From NCBI GenBank assembly GCA_965198905.1, contig OZ240678.1:496001-560000 (forward strand): a DNA stretch of 64,000 nucleotides, written 5' to 3'. Below the pieces are notes generated by a model. The model ran no database searches. It worked only from the letters and a program-made list of their open reading frames with translations, and had not been told where the DNA came from. Below, piece after piece: positions 51,712 to 63,421 of this stretch. How positions within the stretch are numbered: the stretch's first letter is position 1; every line of letters begins with the position of its first letter. The DNA is from CAHJWH01 sp965198905 (lineage in GTDB: Bacteria > Pseudomonadota > Alphaproteobacteria > Caulobacterales > Caulobacteraceae). Position numbers and translations under genes: made by a program.

Positions 51712-52710
51712 GTGTCCCATATCGAGATCGTCCGGCGCCCGCCGGTGATGACTCCCCTGGCCTGCAGGCTGGTCTACGAGGCGGTGCAGCGCGCGGCGGG
51801 GTCGCATCGCAGCGCCCTTCTACAGGCGCGCGGCGAAGCGCTCGTCGCCCACATCGGTCGCGCGGCGGCGCGGAGCCCCGACATCGCCGCTCCAGGCCGT
51901 GCGGCGGCCTTCTGGCTGAAGTCAACCTTCCGGCAAGACGATGAGGCGCTCCGCCGGGCCGCCGCGGCGACGCTGGCCTTGGGCCTCGACGCGCGTATCG
52001 TGGGCTGGCCGGCTGAGCTGAAGGCGCTGCATCCGGCGGCTCACGCCCGGTTGGCGGCCTTCCTGACGGCGCGACGGCCCTACAATGCGGAGACTTTCTC
52101 GCGCGACGTGGCCTTCGCCGCGGGGCTTTCGACGCCGGCGGGGGCGCTGACGGTCACGGTGCCCCCACCCGCCGGCGCAGACACCCTGCCGCCCCGCGCC
52201 CGCCGCGCAGCCGGGGCCTTCTGCCGTCAGGTGCTGCAGTACGGGGCCGAGCCCGCCCGGGCCTGGCTGGCACAGGTCGGCGCACGGCCCTGGGCCGAAC
52301 TGCATGTCGACGTGCGCAACCTGGAGGATTTCAGCGCCGAGGGCTTCGTGCGCTGCTACCACCGCCTGGCAGCCTTGCTGCGGACGCGGCCGGACCTCGC
52401 GGGCGTGTACGGAGCGAGCTGGCTGTACGATCCCCAGGTCGCCCAGGTCAGTCCGAACCTCGCCTTCGTGCGTCGCACGGCCGAGGACGGCGGCGGCCGG
52501 CTGATCCGGCTGAAGGCCGATCCCGTGCAGACCGCGCTTGCAGTCGCCCGCTCGCCGACCCGCCGGAAACTAGTGCAGAGCGGCGCCTACCGGCCCGTCT
52601 GCTACGGCATGTATTGGACCCGGGACGCCCTGCTGGAATGGGCGGAGAAGGCGAAAAGCCAAGCCCCACCCGCCAGCGCCCCCAAGCATTTGCAAGTCGT
52701 TCGCAAGTAG
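51712..52710 (+). CDS. Hypothetical protein downstream of phosphomannomutase
   Basis: A 332-residue protein from GTG 51712, chosen for the AGGAG six bases upstream; 5' open frame to 51661 lacks a site. The N-terminal 100 residues are Ala/Arg-rich and helical. Residues ~190-290 contain AWLAQVGARPWAELHVDVRNLEDFSAEGFVRCYHRLA and VYGASWLYDPQVAQVSPNLAFVRR, where HVDVRN and SWLYDPQ look like conserved cores. No membrane segment. I do not recognise the family; position implies envelope/polysaccharide biology or mere adjacency. Intergenic distance to the phosphomannomutase is 57 bp. Confidence 0.65.
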   Translation: MSHIEIVRRPPVMTPLACRLVYEAVQRAAGSHRSALLQARGEALVAHIGRAAARSPDIAAPGRAAAFWLKSTFRQDDEALRRAAAATLALGLDARIVGWPAELKALHPAAHARLAAFLTARRPYNAETFSRDVAFAAGLSTPAGALTVTVPPPAGADTLPPRARRAAGAFCRQVLQYGAEPARAWLAQVGARPWAELHVDVRNLEDFSAEGFVRCYHRLAALLRTRPDLAGVYGASWLYDPQVAQVSPNLAFVRRTAEDGGGRLIRLKADPVQTALAVARSPTRRKLVQSGAYRPVCYGMYWTRDALLEWAEKAKSQAPPASAPKHLQVVRK

Positions 52711-52857
52711 AGCGCCCGAAGTTCACGTGCTTCGCATGGACGGAACTGCAGGCGGGCGCTATGAAGCGCAGGCTTGCGGGAGCCCCCGCGGCGCTCGGCG
52801 GGAACCTGTGCGTCCCGCGGTCGAGCGCGCGAGCCCGCCGAACAGGGAAGACCGACC

Positions 52858-55662
<2,805 letters not shown>

Positions 55663-55684
55663 TCGCTCTCCGGTAGAGAGAGAG

Positions 55685-55945
55685 CTACTGCGGCCCGACC
55701 GAGTCGGTCGGGCCGACGGTCGGATTGCCCTCAGGGCCGGTCGGCGCTTCGGGCGACCCGCCGCCTCGCGGCGTCAACCCCGGCTTGCCCATCTTGGCCG
55801 TTTCATGCTGCTGCTCGGCGGCCTTAAGGCCGGCGACCCCCTTGGGCGGTTCTCCAAGCGGGCCGTAGCCGGCGCATCCCGCCAGCAGTCCTGACGCTGA
55901 CGCGATGAGCATTAGGGCGATGATGGGGCGAAAGCTGGGCGTCAT
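55685..55945 (-). CDS. Small putative lipoprotein
   Basis: 86 residues from ATG 55945. A hydrophobic signal with a lipobox (LLAGC) is followed by a short Gly/Pro-rich polar tail, so it is a small lipoprotein. The frame is open further upstream but lacks start context. Its 3' end contains a nearly perfect palindrome (GGCCCGACCGA-G-TCGGTCGGGCC, 55693-55715) that could also act as a terminator for aconitase or this gene. Function unknown. Confidence 0.7.
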   Translation of the reverse strand: MTPSFRPIIALMLIASASGLLAGCAGYGPLGEPPKGVAGLKAAEQQHETAKMGKPGLTPRGGGSPEAPTGPEGNPTVGPTDSVGPQ

Positions 55946-56044
55946 GGCTGACGAACGGAGCGCTTCCCTCGACGTTCCGTGACGGTGCAAGCTATCCAGC
56001 TTCGTCGTCCTAACTCGCGCCACGACCCATCTTCGAGAACCCGC

Positions 56045-57031
56045 ATGATCCGCCCAGGTCCGCTCAACCTGATCACCGACGTGGCGGGCGTGAAGGTCGG
56101 TCACGCCACCGATGAACGGGCGCAGAGCGGCGTCACCGTGGTGCTGCTGCCGGGCGGATGGAAGGCGGCGGCGGACGTGCGGGGCGGCGGTCCCGGTGAG
56201 CGCGACGTTTCCGTTCTGGGGCTGGAGAACCTCGTAGGCCGGGCCCACGCCTTCGTGCTGAGCGGCGGGTCCGTCTACGGCCTGGCCGCCGCGGACGGCG
56301 TGACCGTGGCCCTGGCGCAGACCGGCGAGGGGCTTAGGCTGAGCCCGACCGACCCTGTCATCCCGATCACCCCGGCCGCGATCCTTTACGACCTCGGCGA
56401 GGGCGACAAGGCGTGGGGGCTGGAGCCGCCCTATCGACGTCTGGGCGTCGAGGCGGTCGGCGCCGCAACCGAGCCGTTTGCGCTTGGGCGGGTCGGCGCC
56501 GGCCGCGGGGCCAGGGCCGGCTCGCGCCCCGGCGGCCTCGGCTCTGCGTCCATCGCGCTCGGGGACGGCCTGACGGTGGGCGCCTTGGCGGCGGTCAACC
56601 CGCTGGGCTCCGTCTACATGGCCGATGGGGAGACGCCCTGGGCCTGGCCGTTCGAGATCGACGGCGAGTTCGGCGGCCGGCGCCCGGAGAGCGGCGCCAC
56701 CGACCCTGAGCCCTTGCCGGACTTTTCACGCCTGCGCGCACGCGCCCGCCCAGGGACGAACACGACGCTGGCCGTTGTCGCCGTGTCAGCCGACCTCAGC
56801 GGGCCCGACTGCAAGCGCGTCGCGATCATGGCCCACGACGGCATGGCCCGGGCCATCCGGCCGGCGCATACGCCGTTCGACGGCGACATCGTGTTCGTGG
56901 CGGCGAAGGGCGGGGGCCAGCTCGGGGCCAACCGGGCCTTGGATGTCGCAAGGATCGGCTCGGCCGCCGCCGACTGCGTCGCCCGGGCCATCGCCCGCGG
57001 GGCTTTCGAGGCGGCGCGACCTAGCGCGTGA
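56045..57031 (+). CDS. P1-family (DmpA/NylC-like) autoprocessing hydrolase
   Basis: 328 residues from ATG 56045 with MIRPGPLNLITDVAGVKVGH, the family start. GGGPGERDVSVLGL and AFVLSGGSVYGLAAADGV follow. The self-cleavage and catalytic segment RPGTNTTLAVVAV contains Asn239-Thr240, where NylC-type and DmpA-type enzymes cut themselves to expose the nucleophilic Thr. The AVNPLGSVY and MAHDGMARAIRPAHTPFDGD segments complete the N-terminal-nucleophile fold. Aminopeptidase or amide-oligomer hydrolase; the substrate is unknown. Overlaps SpmX at the 3' ends by 11 bp, convergent. Confidence 0.9.
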   Translation: MIRPGPLNLITDVAGVKVGHATDERAQSGVTVVLLPGGWKAAADVRGGGPGERDVSVLGLENLVGRAHAFVLSGGSVYGLAAADGVTVALAQTGEGLRLSPTDPVIPITPAAILYDLGEGDKAWGLEPPYRRLGVEAVGAATEPFALGRVGAGRGARAGSRPGGLGSASIALGDGLTVGALAAVNPLGSVYMADGETPWAWPFEIDGEFGGRRPESGATDPEPLPDFSRLRARARPGTNTTLAVVAVSADLSGPDCKRVAIMAHDGMARAIRPAHTPFDGDIVFVAAKGGGQLGANRALDVARIGSAAADCVARAIARGAFEAARPSA

Positions 57032-58187
57032 CCGCGGCGGCCTCGGCCGGGCCCGGGCCTAGCAGGCCGTAGACGCCCGGCGTCATGATCAGCGCCCCGG
57101 CTACGCCGAGGGCTAGGTTGCCGAAGCCGGGCTTGCCGATCAGGATCAGCACCGCGGCCGCCACGAAAAGGCAGGCGCCAAAGGCCGTGAGCAGGGCGAA
57201 AAGGGCCCGGGCCGTCACCCTGGCGCGGGCGGCGAGCGGGCGGGACGGCATGGTCATCGCGACCGGCTCGGGCTCGATGATCGCGTGGGCCTTGGGCGAA
57301 GCGAGGTCGGCCAAGCCGCCGGGAGGCGGCGGGGGCGGCGGCGGAAGCGGCAGGACCGCCTCGCCTTCGGAGGTTAACGGGATCGGTTCGGGCTCGGGAG
57401 AGACGGGATAGATGATGTCCTTGGCCACAACAGGTTGGCCGGCGAGCGGCGTCTCGAAGTCGAACATGGGGTCGGGATCGGCGCCGGAGAGATAGCCGTC
57501 GGGCTCGTCGAACGGCGGGGCCTCCAACGACATCGAGTCCGGCGCTTGCGGCTGCTCGGGTTCGGGGACCAGGGCGCGCAGGCGGGCCTGGACGCTGTTG
57601 GCCGCGTGCAGGGTGGCCGAGGGCGCGGCGACCTCGACCGGCGGCGGCGGCGGCTCCAGGGCCTCGCCGCCGGCGGCTGCGAGCGGGCGCAACACCGCGC
57701 TCGGCGACTTGGAGAAGCCTTCGGGAAGACCCAGGAAGTGCGCCTTTTCCGCCGCCCGCCGCCGCACCAGGGCGTCGACCACCTGCGCCCCGGCGCCAAG
57801 CTCCGCACGGCGCCAACGCTCGATCTCGTCGGCGGCGTCCAGTTCGGCGCCGGCGTTGACGCACGCCAGGGCGCTGGAGCGACGGAAGTTGTCCACGCCG
57901 ATGTTGAAGGCGAAGGCGGTCAGGGCCTCGAACTGGCGCTGGGTGACCGGGGCGAACAGGGCCGCCGTCACCGCCTCCGCTGCCGCGCTGAGATCGTAGA
58001 GCAGAAGGGCCTCGGCGTCCGCGCGGCTGACGCCCGCACCTTCCCGGGCCGAGCGCGTGTGGCCATAGCCCAAGGTCCAGCCGCCCGCCGCGGCCGGCTG
58101 GGCCTGCGGCTGGAAGGTCTCGAACCGGGTGACCAGCTCGATCGCGGCGCGCGACAGGCGCGGATGCAGCTTCATTTGACCCAACAT
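57021..58187 (-). CDS. spmX: SpmX homologue: GH24 muramidase-like polarity protein
   Basis: A 388-residue protein. The N-terminal ~155 residues are a T4-lysozyme-like GH24 domain (Glu23 in RFETF, Thr38 in GGWTLGYGHT; the usual catalytic Asp position, residue 32, is Ala). An acidic, Pro-rich linker of ~140 residues (PEPEPIPLT, PPPPPPPPGG) follows, then two closely spaced membrane helices (FALLTAFGACLFVAAAVLILIG; LALGVAGALIMTPGVYGLLG). This order is that of SpmX, which localises DivJ at the Caulobacter stalk pole and whose lysozyme fold was repurposed for localisation. The 3' end overlaps the P1 peptidase by 11 bp. A second Met at residue 5 is an alternative start. Confidence 0.85.
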   Translation of the reverse strand: MLGQMKLHPRLSRAAIELVTRFETFQPQAQPAAAGGWTLGYGHTRSAREGAGVSRADAEALLLYDLSAAAEAVTAALFAPVTQRQFEALTAFAFNIGVDNFRRSSALACVNAGAELDAADEIERWRRAELGAGAQVVDALVRRRAAEKAHFLGLPEGFSKSPSAVLRPLAAAGGEALEPPPPPVEVAAPSATLHAANSVQARLRALVPEPEQPQAPDSMSLEAPPFDEPDGYLSGADPDPMFDFETPLAGQPVVAKDIIYPVSPEPEPIPLTSEGEAVLPLPPPPPPPPGGLADLASPKAHAIIEPEPVAMTMPSRPLAARARVTARALFALLTAFGACLFVAAAVLILIGKPGFGNLALGVAGALIMTPGVYGLLGPGPAEAAAVTR

Positions 58188-58541
58188 GATCCAGACGCAG
58201 CGGTCCGCGCGCTTATCAGCAAGATGAAGGCCGAAGGCGCCGTCCTGGTTAACTCGCCTTCACGTTGATTTATTTGAAGAACGCTTGGAACCCTCACCGG
58301 CGTTTGACAATGTGACGACATTCTAGAGCGGGATGAGGGTGGCCAGAATCGATGACCTCACTTCCGGCCTCATCCTGAGCCCGTCGAGGGACGAGGCCGC
58401 GGCTCGGACGGTGGACGCCCCGTCCTTCGACAAGCTCAGGATGAGGCGAATGCCGGCGGTTACGCCTCAAGTCATCCGCCGATAGAAATCGTGCCGAAGC
58501 TCGTCTCCAGCGATCGGTTGGAGGCGAAACGTCGTTGCGGC
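58188..58541. repeat. Intergenic region with inverted repeat (~350 bp, no gene)
   Basis: No credible gene. It holds the spmX promoter region and, at 58367-58447, an imperfect palindrome with outer arms GCCTCATCCTGAGC / GCTCAGGATGAGGC and inner CGTCGAGGGACG / CGTCCTTCGAC. CATCCTGAGC-type palindromes are repeated many times in other alphaproteobacterial genomes; its role (mRNA decay, attenuation, or inert) is unknown. Confidence 0.7.
58218..58233 (-). promoter_or_regulatory. Candidate sigma-54 promoter upstream of spmX
   Basis: On the minus strand CGGCCT-N5-TTGCT resembles the -24/-12 consensus TGGCAC-N5-TTGCW; the essential GG and GC are 10 bases apart as required. A start site ~20-32 bases before the spmX ATG would fit. 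Supported by biology, since Caulobacter spmX is TacA/sigma-54 dependent, but the match is imperfect. Confidence 0.45.
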
Positions 58542-59072
58542 TCAGTAGCCGTAGCGATGATGGCGGTGAAAGCGCCGCATGGGACGGTTGGGGACGTAGT
58601 AGAGGTCTAGCCCTCCGATGCCGGCGGCGACGTCCAGGCCCGTGCTGCCTTCGATGCTGAGCGGCTGCAGCGCGACGGTGTGGTCGGAACCGCCGACCAG
58701 GACGTTGGCGCCGAGCCCTACGCCCACAGTCGCGCTGGCGGTCACGCCGCCGTAGCTGCCGTGCAGGTCGCCCCGACCGAGCCTGTCGGTCGGGGCGAAC
58801 ACGCCCCAGACGATGGTGCCCGAGCGGCGGTAGCCTATGTCCATGCCGATCTTGGTGATGCGGCCGACATAGCGTTCCGCCGCGTAGTTGGCGGGTGAGA
58901 AGAGGCAGTTGACCCGGTGGGAGGAGCCGATCACCGCTCCCCAACCGGCGGCGACGCTGCAGGTCAGGGTGCCGACCTTGACGCCCCCTTCGCGCGCCTG
59001 GGCCGGAGCCTGCGTCATGAGGGTGGCGCCCAGCAGGGCGACCAGGCCGAGAGCCGTCTTGCTCATCTTCAA
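58542..59072 (-). CDS. DUF992 family exported protein
   Basis: A 176-residue protein with a signal peptide (TALGLVALLGATLMTQAPAQA). VGTLTCSVAAGWGAVIGSSHRVNCLF and GRITKIGMDIGYRRSGTIVWGVFAPT match DUF992, a beta-rich periplasmic family of unknown function. The C-terminus ends in a basic His/Arg tail (NRPMRRFHRHHRYGY) not typical of the core fold. It precedes the DUF6-like His-rich gene on the same strand but with its own start region (80-bp gap). Confidence 0.82.
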   Translation of the reverse strand: MKMSKTALGLVALLGATLMTQAPAQAREGGVKVGTLTCSVAAGWGAVIGSSHRVNCLFSPANYAAERYVGRITKIGMDIGYRRSGTIVWGVFAPTDRLGRGDLHGSYGGVTASATVGVGLGANVLVGGSDHTVALQPLSIEGSTGLDVAAGIGGLDLYYVPNRPMRRFHRHHRYGY

Positions 59073-59151
59073 GTCCTTCAGCGTCGCCCGACCCGGCGGC
59101 TAAAGCCCTGCGAAAGCTTGGCGGTTCCCGGCCCGGTCCGTGCGGGCAGGA

Positions 59152-59472
59152 TCAGCCTTCGTGCTGCACGGTCTGCGTGTGGGTCGTGCGGTGATGATAA
59201 TAGTGGCGATGATGGTAGTAGTGATGGTGGTGATAATGATGGTGAGTATCGGGCACCCTTCCGTGGATCACATCATGGGTCGTGCGGGCGCCGGCGCGAT
59301 AGTCATGCTTGGCCTGATGGCCGACACCTTCGACGGTGCCGTGGATGATCTGGCCCGTGCCACGGACGATAGCGTGCCCGGTGTCGGGAATGACGCTCGC
59401 AGGCGACGCCTGTGCGGCGGCGGCGGTGAGCGCCAGCAAGGCGCCGGCCAGGGCGATGACGTTGAACTTCAT
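59152..59472 (-). CDS. Small secreted His-rich protein
   Basis: 106 residues from ATG 59472. A signal peptide (NVIALAGALLALTAAAAQA) precedes a short polar region (GHAIVRGTGQIIHGTVEGVG). The C-terminal third is almost entirely His/Tyr/Arg: HHHYHHHHYYHHRHYYHH-like. Such tails often bind Zn, Ni or Cu in the periplasm, though nothing else supports metal handling here. Family not recognised. Tandem with the DUF992 gene, whose start region lies 79 bp downstream in the direction of transcription. Confidence 0.6.
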   Translation of the reverse strand: MKFNVIALAGALLALTAAAAQASPASVIPDTGHAIVRGTGQIIHGTVEGVGHQAKHDYRAGARTTHDVIHGRVPDTHHHYHHHHYYHHRHYYHHRTTHTQTVQHEG

Positions 59473-59597
59473 GGGGGGAACCTCGATGCGGGCGCGCCAA
59501 TGCGGCTGCGCAGGTAATCCATGTAGCTGCGACGGCATGTCGCGACTAGCGCTCACATCCCCGATAATCTGTAAGGTGGGCGGTTGTGGCCCCTGTG

Positions 59598-61040
<1,443 letters not shown>

Positions 61041-61124
61041 ACCCGTCCCCGTCACGCGCAGCCACCCGCCCCGCCAACGGGTTATGGGCTCCCGCAGTGA
61101 AGATGCGGTTTAGACGCGAAAGGA

Positions 61125-62609
61125 TCAGGCCGCCGCCGCCAACTCCGGATCGATGGTGGGCACGAGATTGCGCCGGAAAAGGATAGCGAACGCCAGGATC
61201 GCCACGCCGCCGATCGCCACGAGCCCGGCATGCAGCGCCCAGAATGAGGCGCCGCTCATCTTCTCCGCCAAGCCGCCAAGCCAGCCTACGCCCATATTGG
61301 CCAGGAACAGGTTCAAGTAATAGATACCGATCATTACTCCGGCCAACGCCTTAGGGGCAGCTCGGGAATAGAGCGCTAAGCCGACCGGAAACACGTTGGC
61401 GAAGCCAATGTCGTTGATGACGTGAAAGCCGATGCCCCAGGCCAGGCCGACCTTATGATGCGTGGAGGCCTCTCGCGCGCTGGCGAGTGCGAGCAGCAAG
61501 GGCGCAGCCGCCGAGATGAAGGCGCCTACCCCGAGCTTGACGATTTCGTCCGGCTCACGCCGGAATGTGGCCCACCACCGCCAAAAGGCGATCGAGGCGA
61601 TAATCGTGCCGGACGAGATGAACGCGTCCAGCGAGATCAGCCAGGTCACCGGCAGGGTCTGTCCGAAGAAGGTCAGGTTGTAGTTGGCGTTTCCCCAAAC
61701 CAAATAGGCGTTGAAAATCTCCTGGTTACCGAGGGAAGCCAAGGCCAGAGGCACGAGTAGAGCGACAAGGATGATCACCGTTCCAAGCTCGCCGCGCGCC
61801 AGCTTTCTGCGGGGTTCGGCGCGGGCCTTGCGGCCCACCGGCGGGTCTGGCGGCAGCCACCTTCGGCCGAGCAGATAGACGGTCAGGCCAAGGACCATGC
61901 CGACCCCGGCGGCTCCAAACCCCCAATGCCAAGCGACCTTCTGACCCAAGGTCCCGCAGACAAGCGGTGAGACGATCACCGCAACGTTGACGCCGAGCAG
62001 GAACACCTGGAAGGCGTCGGCCCGGCGCAGATCGCCCGGCGCATAGAGCTCGCCCACCTGGCTGGCGATATTACCCTTGAAGCAGCCTACCCCCATCAGA
62101 AGGCACGCAAGAGCGGCGAGGAAGGAAACCTCGAAGGCCATCAGGAAATGGCCGAAGGTCATCAGCACCGCGCCGAACACGATGGTGCGGGTGCGGCCCA
62201 GCACCCGGTCGGCGATGAAGCCGCCGGCCAGGGGCGTCAGATACACCCCGCCCGCATAGAGGCCGAAGATCACCGAGGCGAGGGCGACCGGGGAGAGGTG
62301 TCCGTAGACGTGCTCCAGTCCGGCGCGAAACGAGGCGAAGCCTGCGACGTGCTCCACATGACCGGGAAGCAGCAGCTGCTGACCCATATAGAGCACGAGC
62401 AGCGCCTGCATCCCGTAATAGGAGAACCGCTCCCAGGCCTCCGCGAACACCAGGAAGCCCAGACCCAGAGGATGGCCGAAAAAGGTCCGGACTTCAGGCG
62501 CCTCGACCACCCCAGCTTTAGACGCCAACGCCAAGCGGTTACTCCCTAACTGCAGCCAGCATCGCCGGGAAGAGAAGCCGCCGCAACAGTAACACAGGTT
62601 AACGGTCAC
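61125..62609 (-). CDS. POT/PTR-family proton-coupled oligopeptide transporter
   Basis: Up to 494 residues, 12-14 membrane helices. The family signature EAWERFSYYGMQALLVLYM (ExxER, substrate-proton coupling) is near residue 60, and FGLYAGGVYLTPLAGGFIADRVLGRTRTI and GCFKGNIASQVGELY complete the PTR2 pattern. It imports di/tripeptides with protons. The first ~35 residues (MTVNLCYCCGG...) do not look like the family, so translation may start at an internal codon near ALASKAGVVEAPEVRTFFGHP. It overlaps the ATP12 gene by 4 bp, downstream of it. Confidence 0.88.
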   Translation of the reverse strand: MTVNLCYCCGGFSSRRCWLQLGSNRLALASKAGVVEAPEVRTFFGHPLGLGFLVFAEAWERFSYYGMQALLVLYMGQQLLLPGHVEHVAGFASFRAGLEHVYGHLSPVALASVIFGLYAGGVYLTPLAGGFIADRVLGRTRTIVFGAVLMTFGHFLMAFEVSFLAALACLLMGVGCFKGNIASQVGELYAPGDLRRADAFQVFLLGVNVAVIVSPLVCGTLGQKVAWHWGFGAAGVGMVLGLTVYLLGRRWLPPDPPVGRKARAEPRRKLARGELGTVIILVALLVPLALASLGNQEIFNAYLVWGNANYNLTFFGQTLPVTWLISLDAFISSGTIIASIAFWRWWATFRREPDEIVKLGVGAFISAAAPLLLALASAREASTHHKVGLAWGIGFHVINDIGFANVFPVGLALYSRAAPKALAGVMIGIYYLNLFLANMGVGWLGGLAEKMSGASFWALHAGLVAIGGVAILAFAILFRRNLVPTIDPELAAAA

Positions 62610-63349
62610 CCTGACGCAGGGGCGGGTCCCAGCGCCTCGAACCAGCGGCCAAGGAGGCGAGCCTCGTCACGCATCCCCGCGGTTCTCGCGGCGGCCTCGG
62701 TGTCTACGCCCCAGCGGCCTTCCTGAAAGGCCTCGTCCAGGCGCGACAGCTCGAACGCCGCGTTTGCCTCCAGCCGTCCCCGCTGCACGGCCAACGCCAG
62801 GACCGCCGAGCCGAACAGAGGCGTCGCGAACGCGACCCCGGCCTGGGTGAAGGGCTCCAGCTCCGTCGTCAGCACCTCGATCCGCGCAAGCGCCTCGGGC
62901 GACTGCGGGCGGTGGACGACGCCGATGGCGCGGCGGAGGTCGACGCCCAAGGCACTCCTGGCCCAGTCCAGCACCGGTCCCCAGGCTTCCTGCTGGGCCT
63001 GCACCAGGGCGTCCGGCGCCTCGGCGAAGTAGCAGAGCACGTCGGAGGCCCCGTAGCGCGCAACCTCCGCCGCCACCGCCGCGCTCGCCGCAGCCGTGCG
63101 GTCTATGACCGTGGAGGCCAGCCGGTTGGCCGGCATGGCGGCCAGATCGATCTCGTCGCCCTGCCCCGCCCACTCGTCGGCCAGCATCTGGGCCAAGGGC
63201 TGAACGGGCACGACCAGCGGCCCCCCCCCGGGCGTCCTGGCGCCCCGCCCGTCCAGAAGGACCGTGAAGCCGCCGTCCCGAGGCGCGGTGGTCGCCTGGG
63301 CGTAGAAACGCCGAGGGCGGTCGACGCCGGCCGAAGAGGTCTGCCGCAT
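62606..63349 (-). CDS. ATP12-family chaperone
   Basis: A 247-residue protein like mitochondrial Atp12 and its alphaproteobacterial relatives, which assist assembly of the F1 alpha subunit. Matching elements: RPRRFYAQATTAPRDGGFTVLLDGR, LAQMLADEWAGQGDEIDLAAMPANRLASTVID, SDVLCYFAEAPDALVQAQQEAW and the C-terminal DEAFQEGRWGVDTEAAAR. Overlaps the downstream peptide transporter by 4 bp on the same strand; the functional link is unclear. Confidence 0.92.
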   Translation of the reverse strand: MRQTSSAGVDRPRRFYAQATTAPRDGGFTVLLDGRGARTPGGGPLVVPVQPLAQMLADEWAGQGDEIDLAAMPANRLASTVIDRTAAASAAVAAEVARYGASDVLCYFAEAPDALVQAQQEAWGPVLDWARSALGVDLRRAIGVVHRPQSPEALARIEVLTTELEPFTQAGVAFATPLFGSAVLALAVQRGRLEANAAFELSRLDEAFQEGRWGVDTEAAARTAGMRDEARLLGRWFEALGPAPASG

Positions 63350-63421
63350 TCATGCTCCCGTCAGCTGATAAACCTTAGGGGAGATGTAGCGGCGAGGAAG
63401 CCGGGACGCGATGGGGGCGCC

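Noticed and set aside
50443..51807. 454-residue minus-strand reading frame
   Set aside because: It is antisense to the phosphomannomutase with its intact active-site loops; no family features.
57021..58187. Prophage endolysin
   Set aside because: GH24 domain alone suggested a phage lysozyme, but the acidic proline-rich linker and two C-terminal membrane helices match SpmX and no phage genes surround it.
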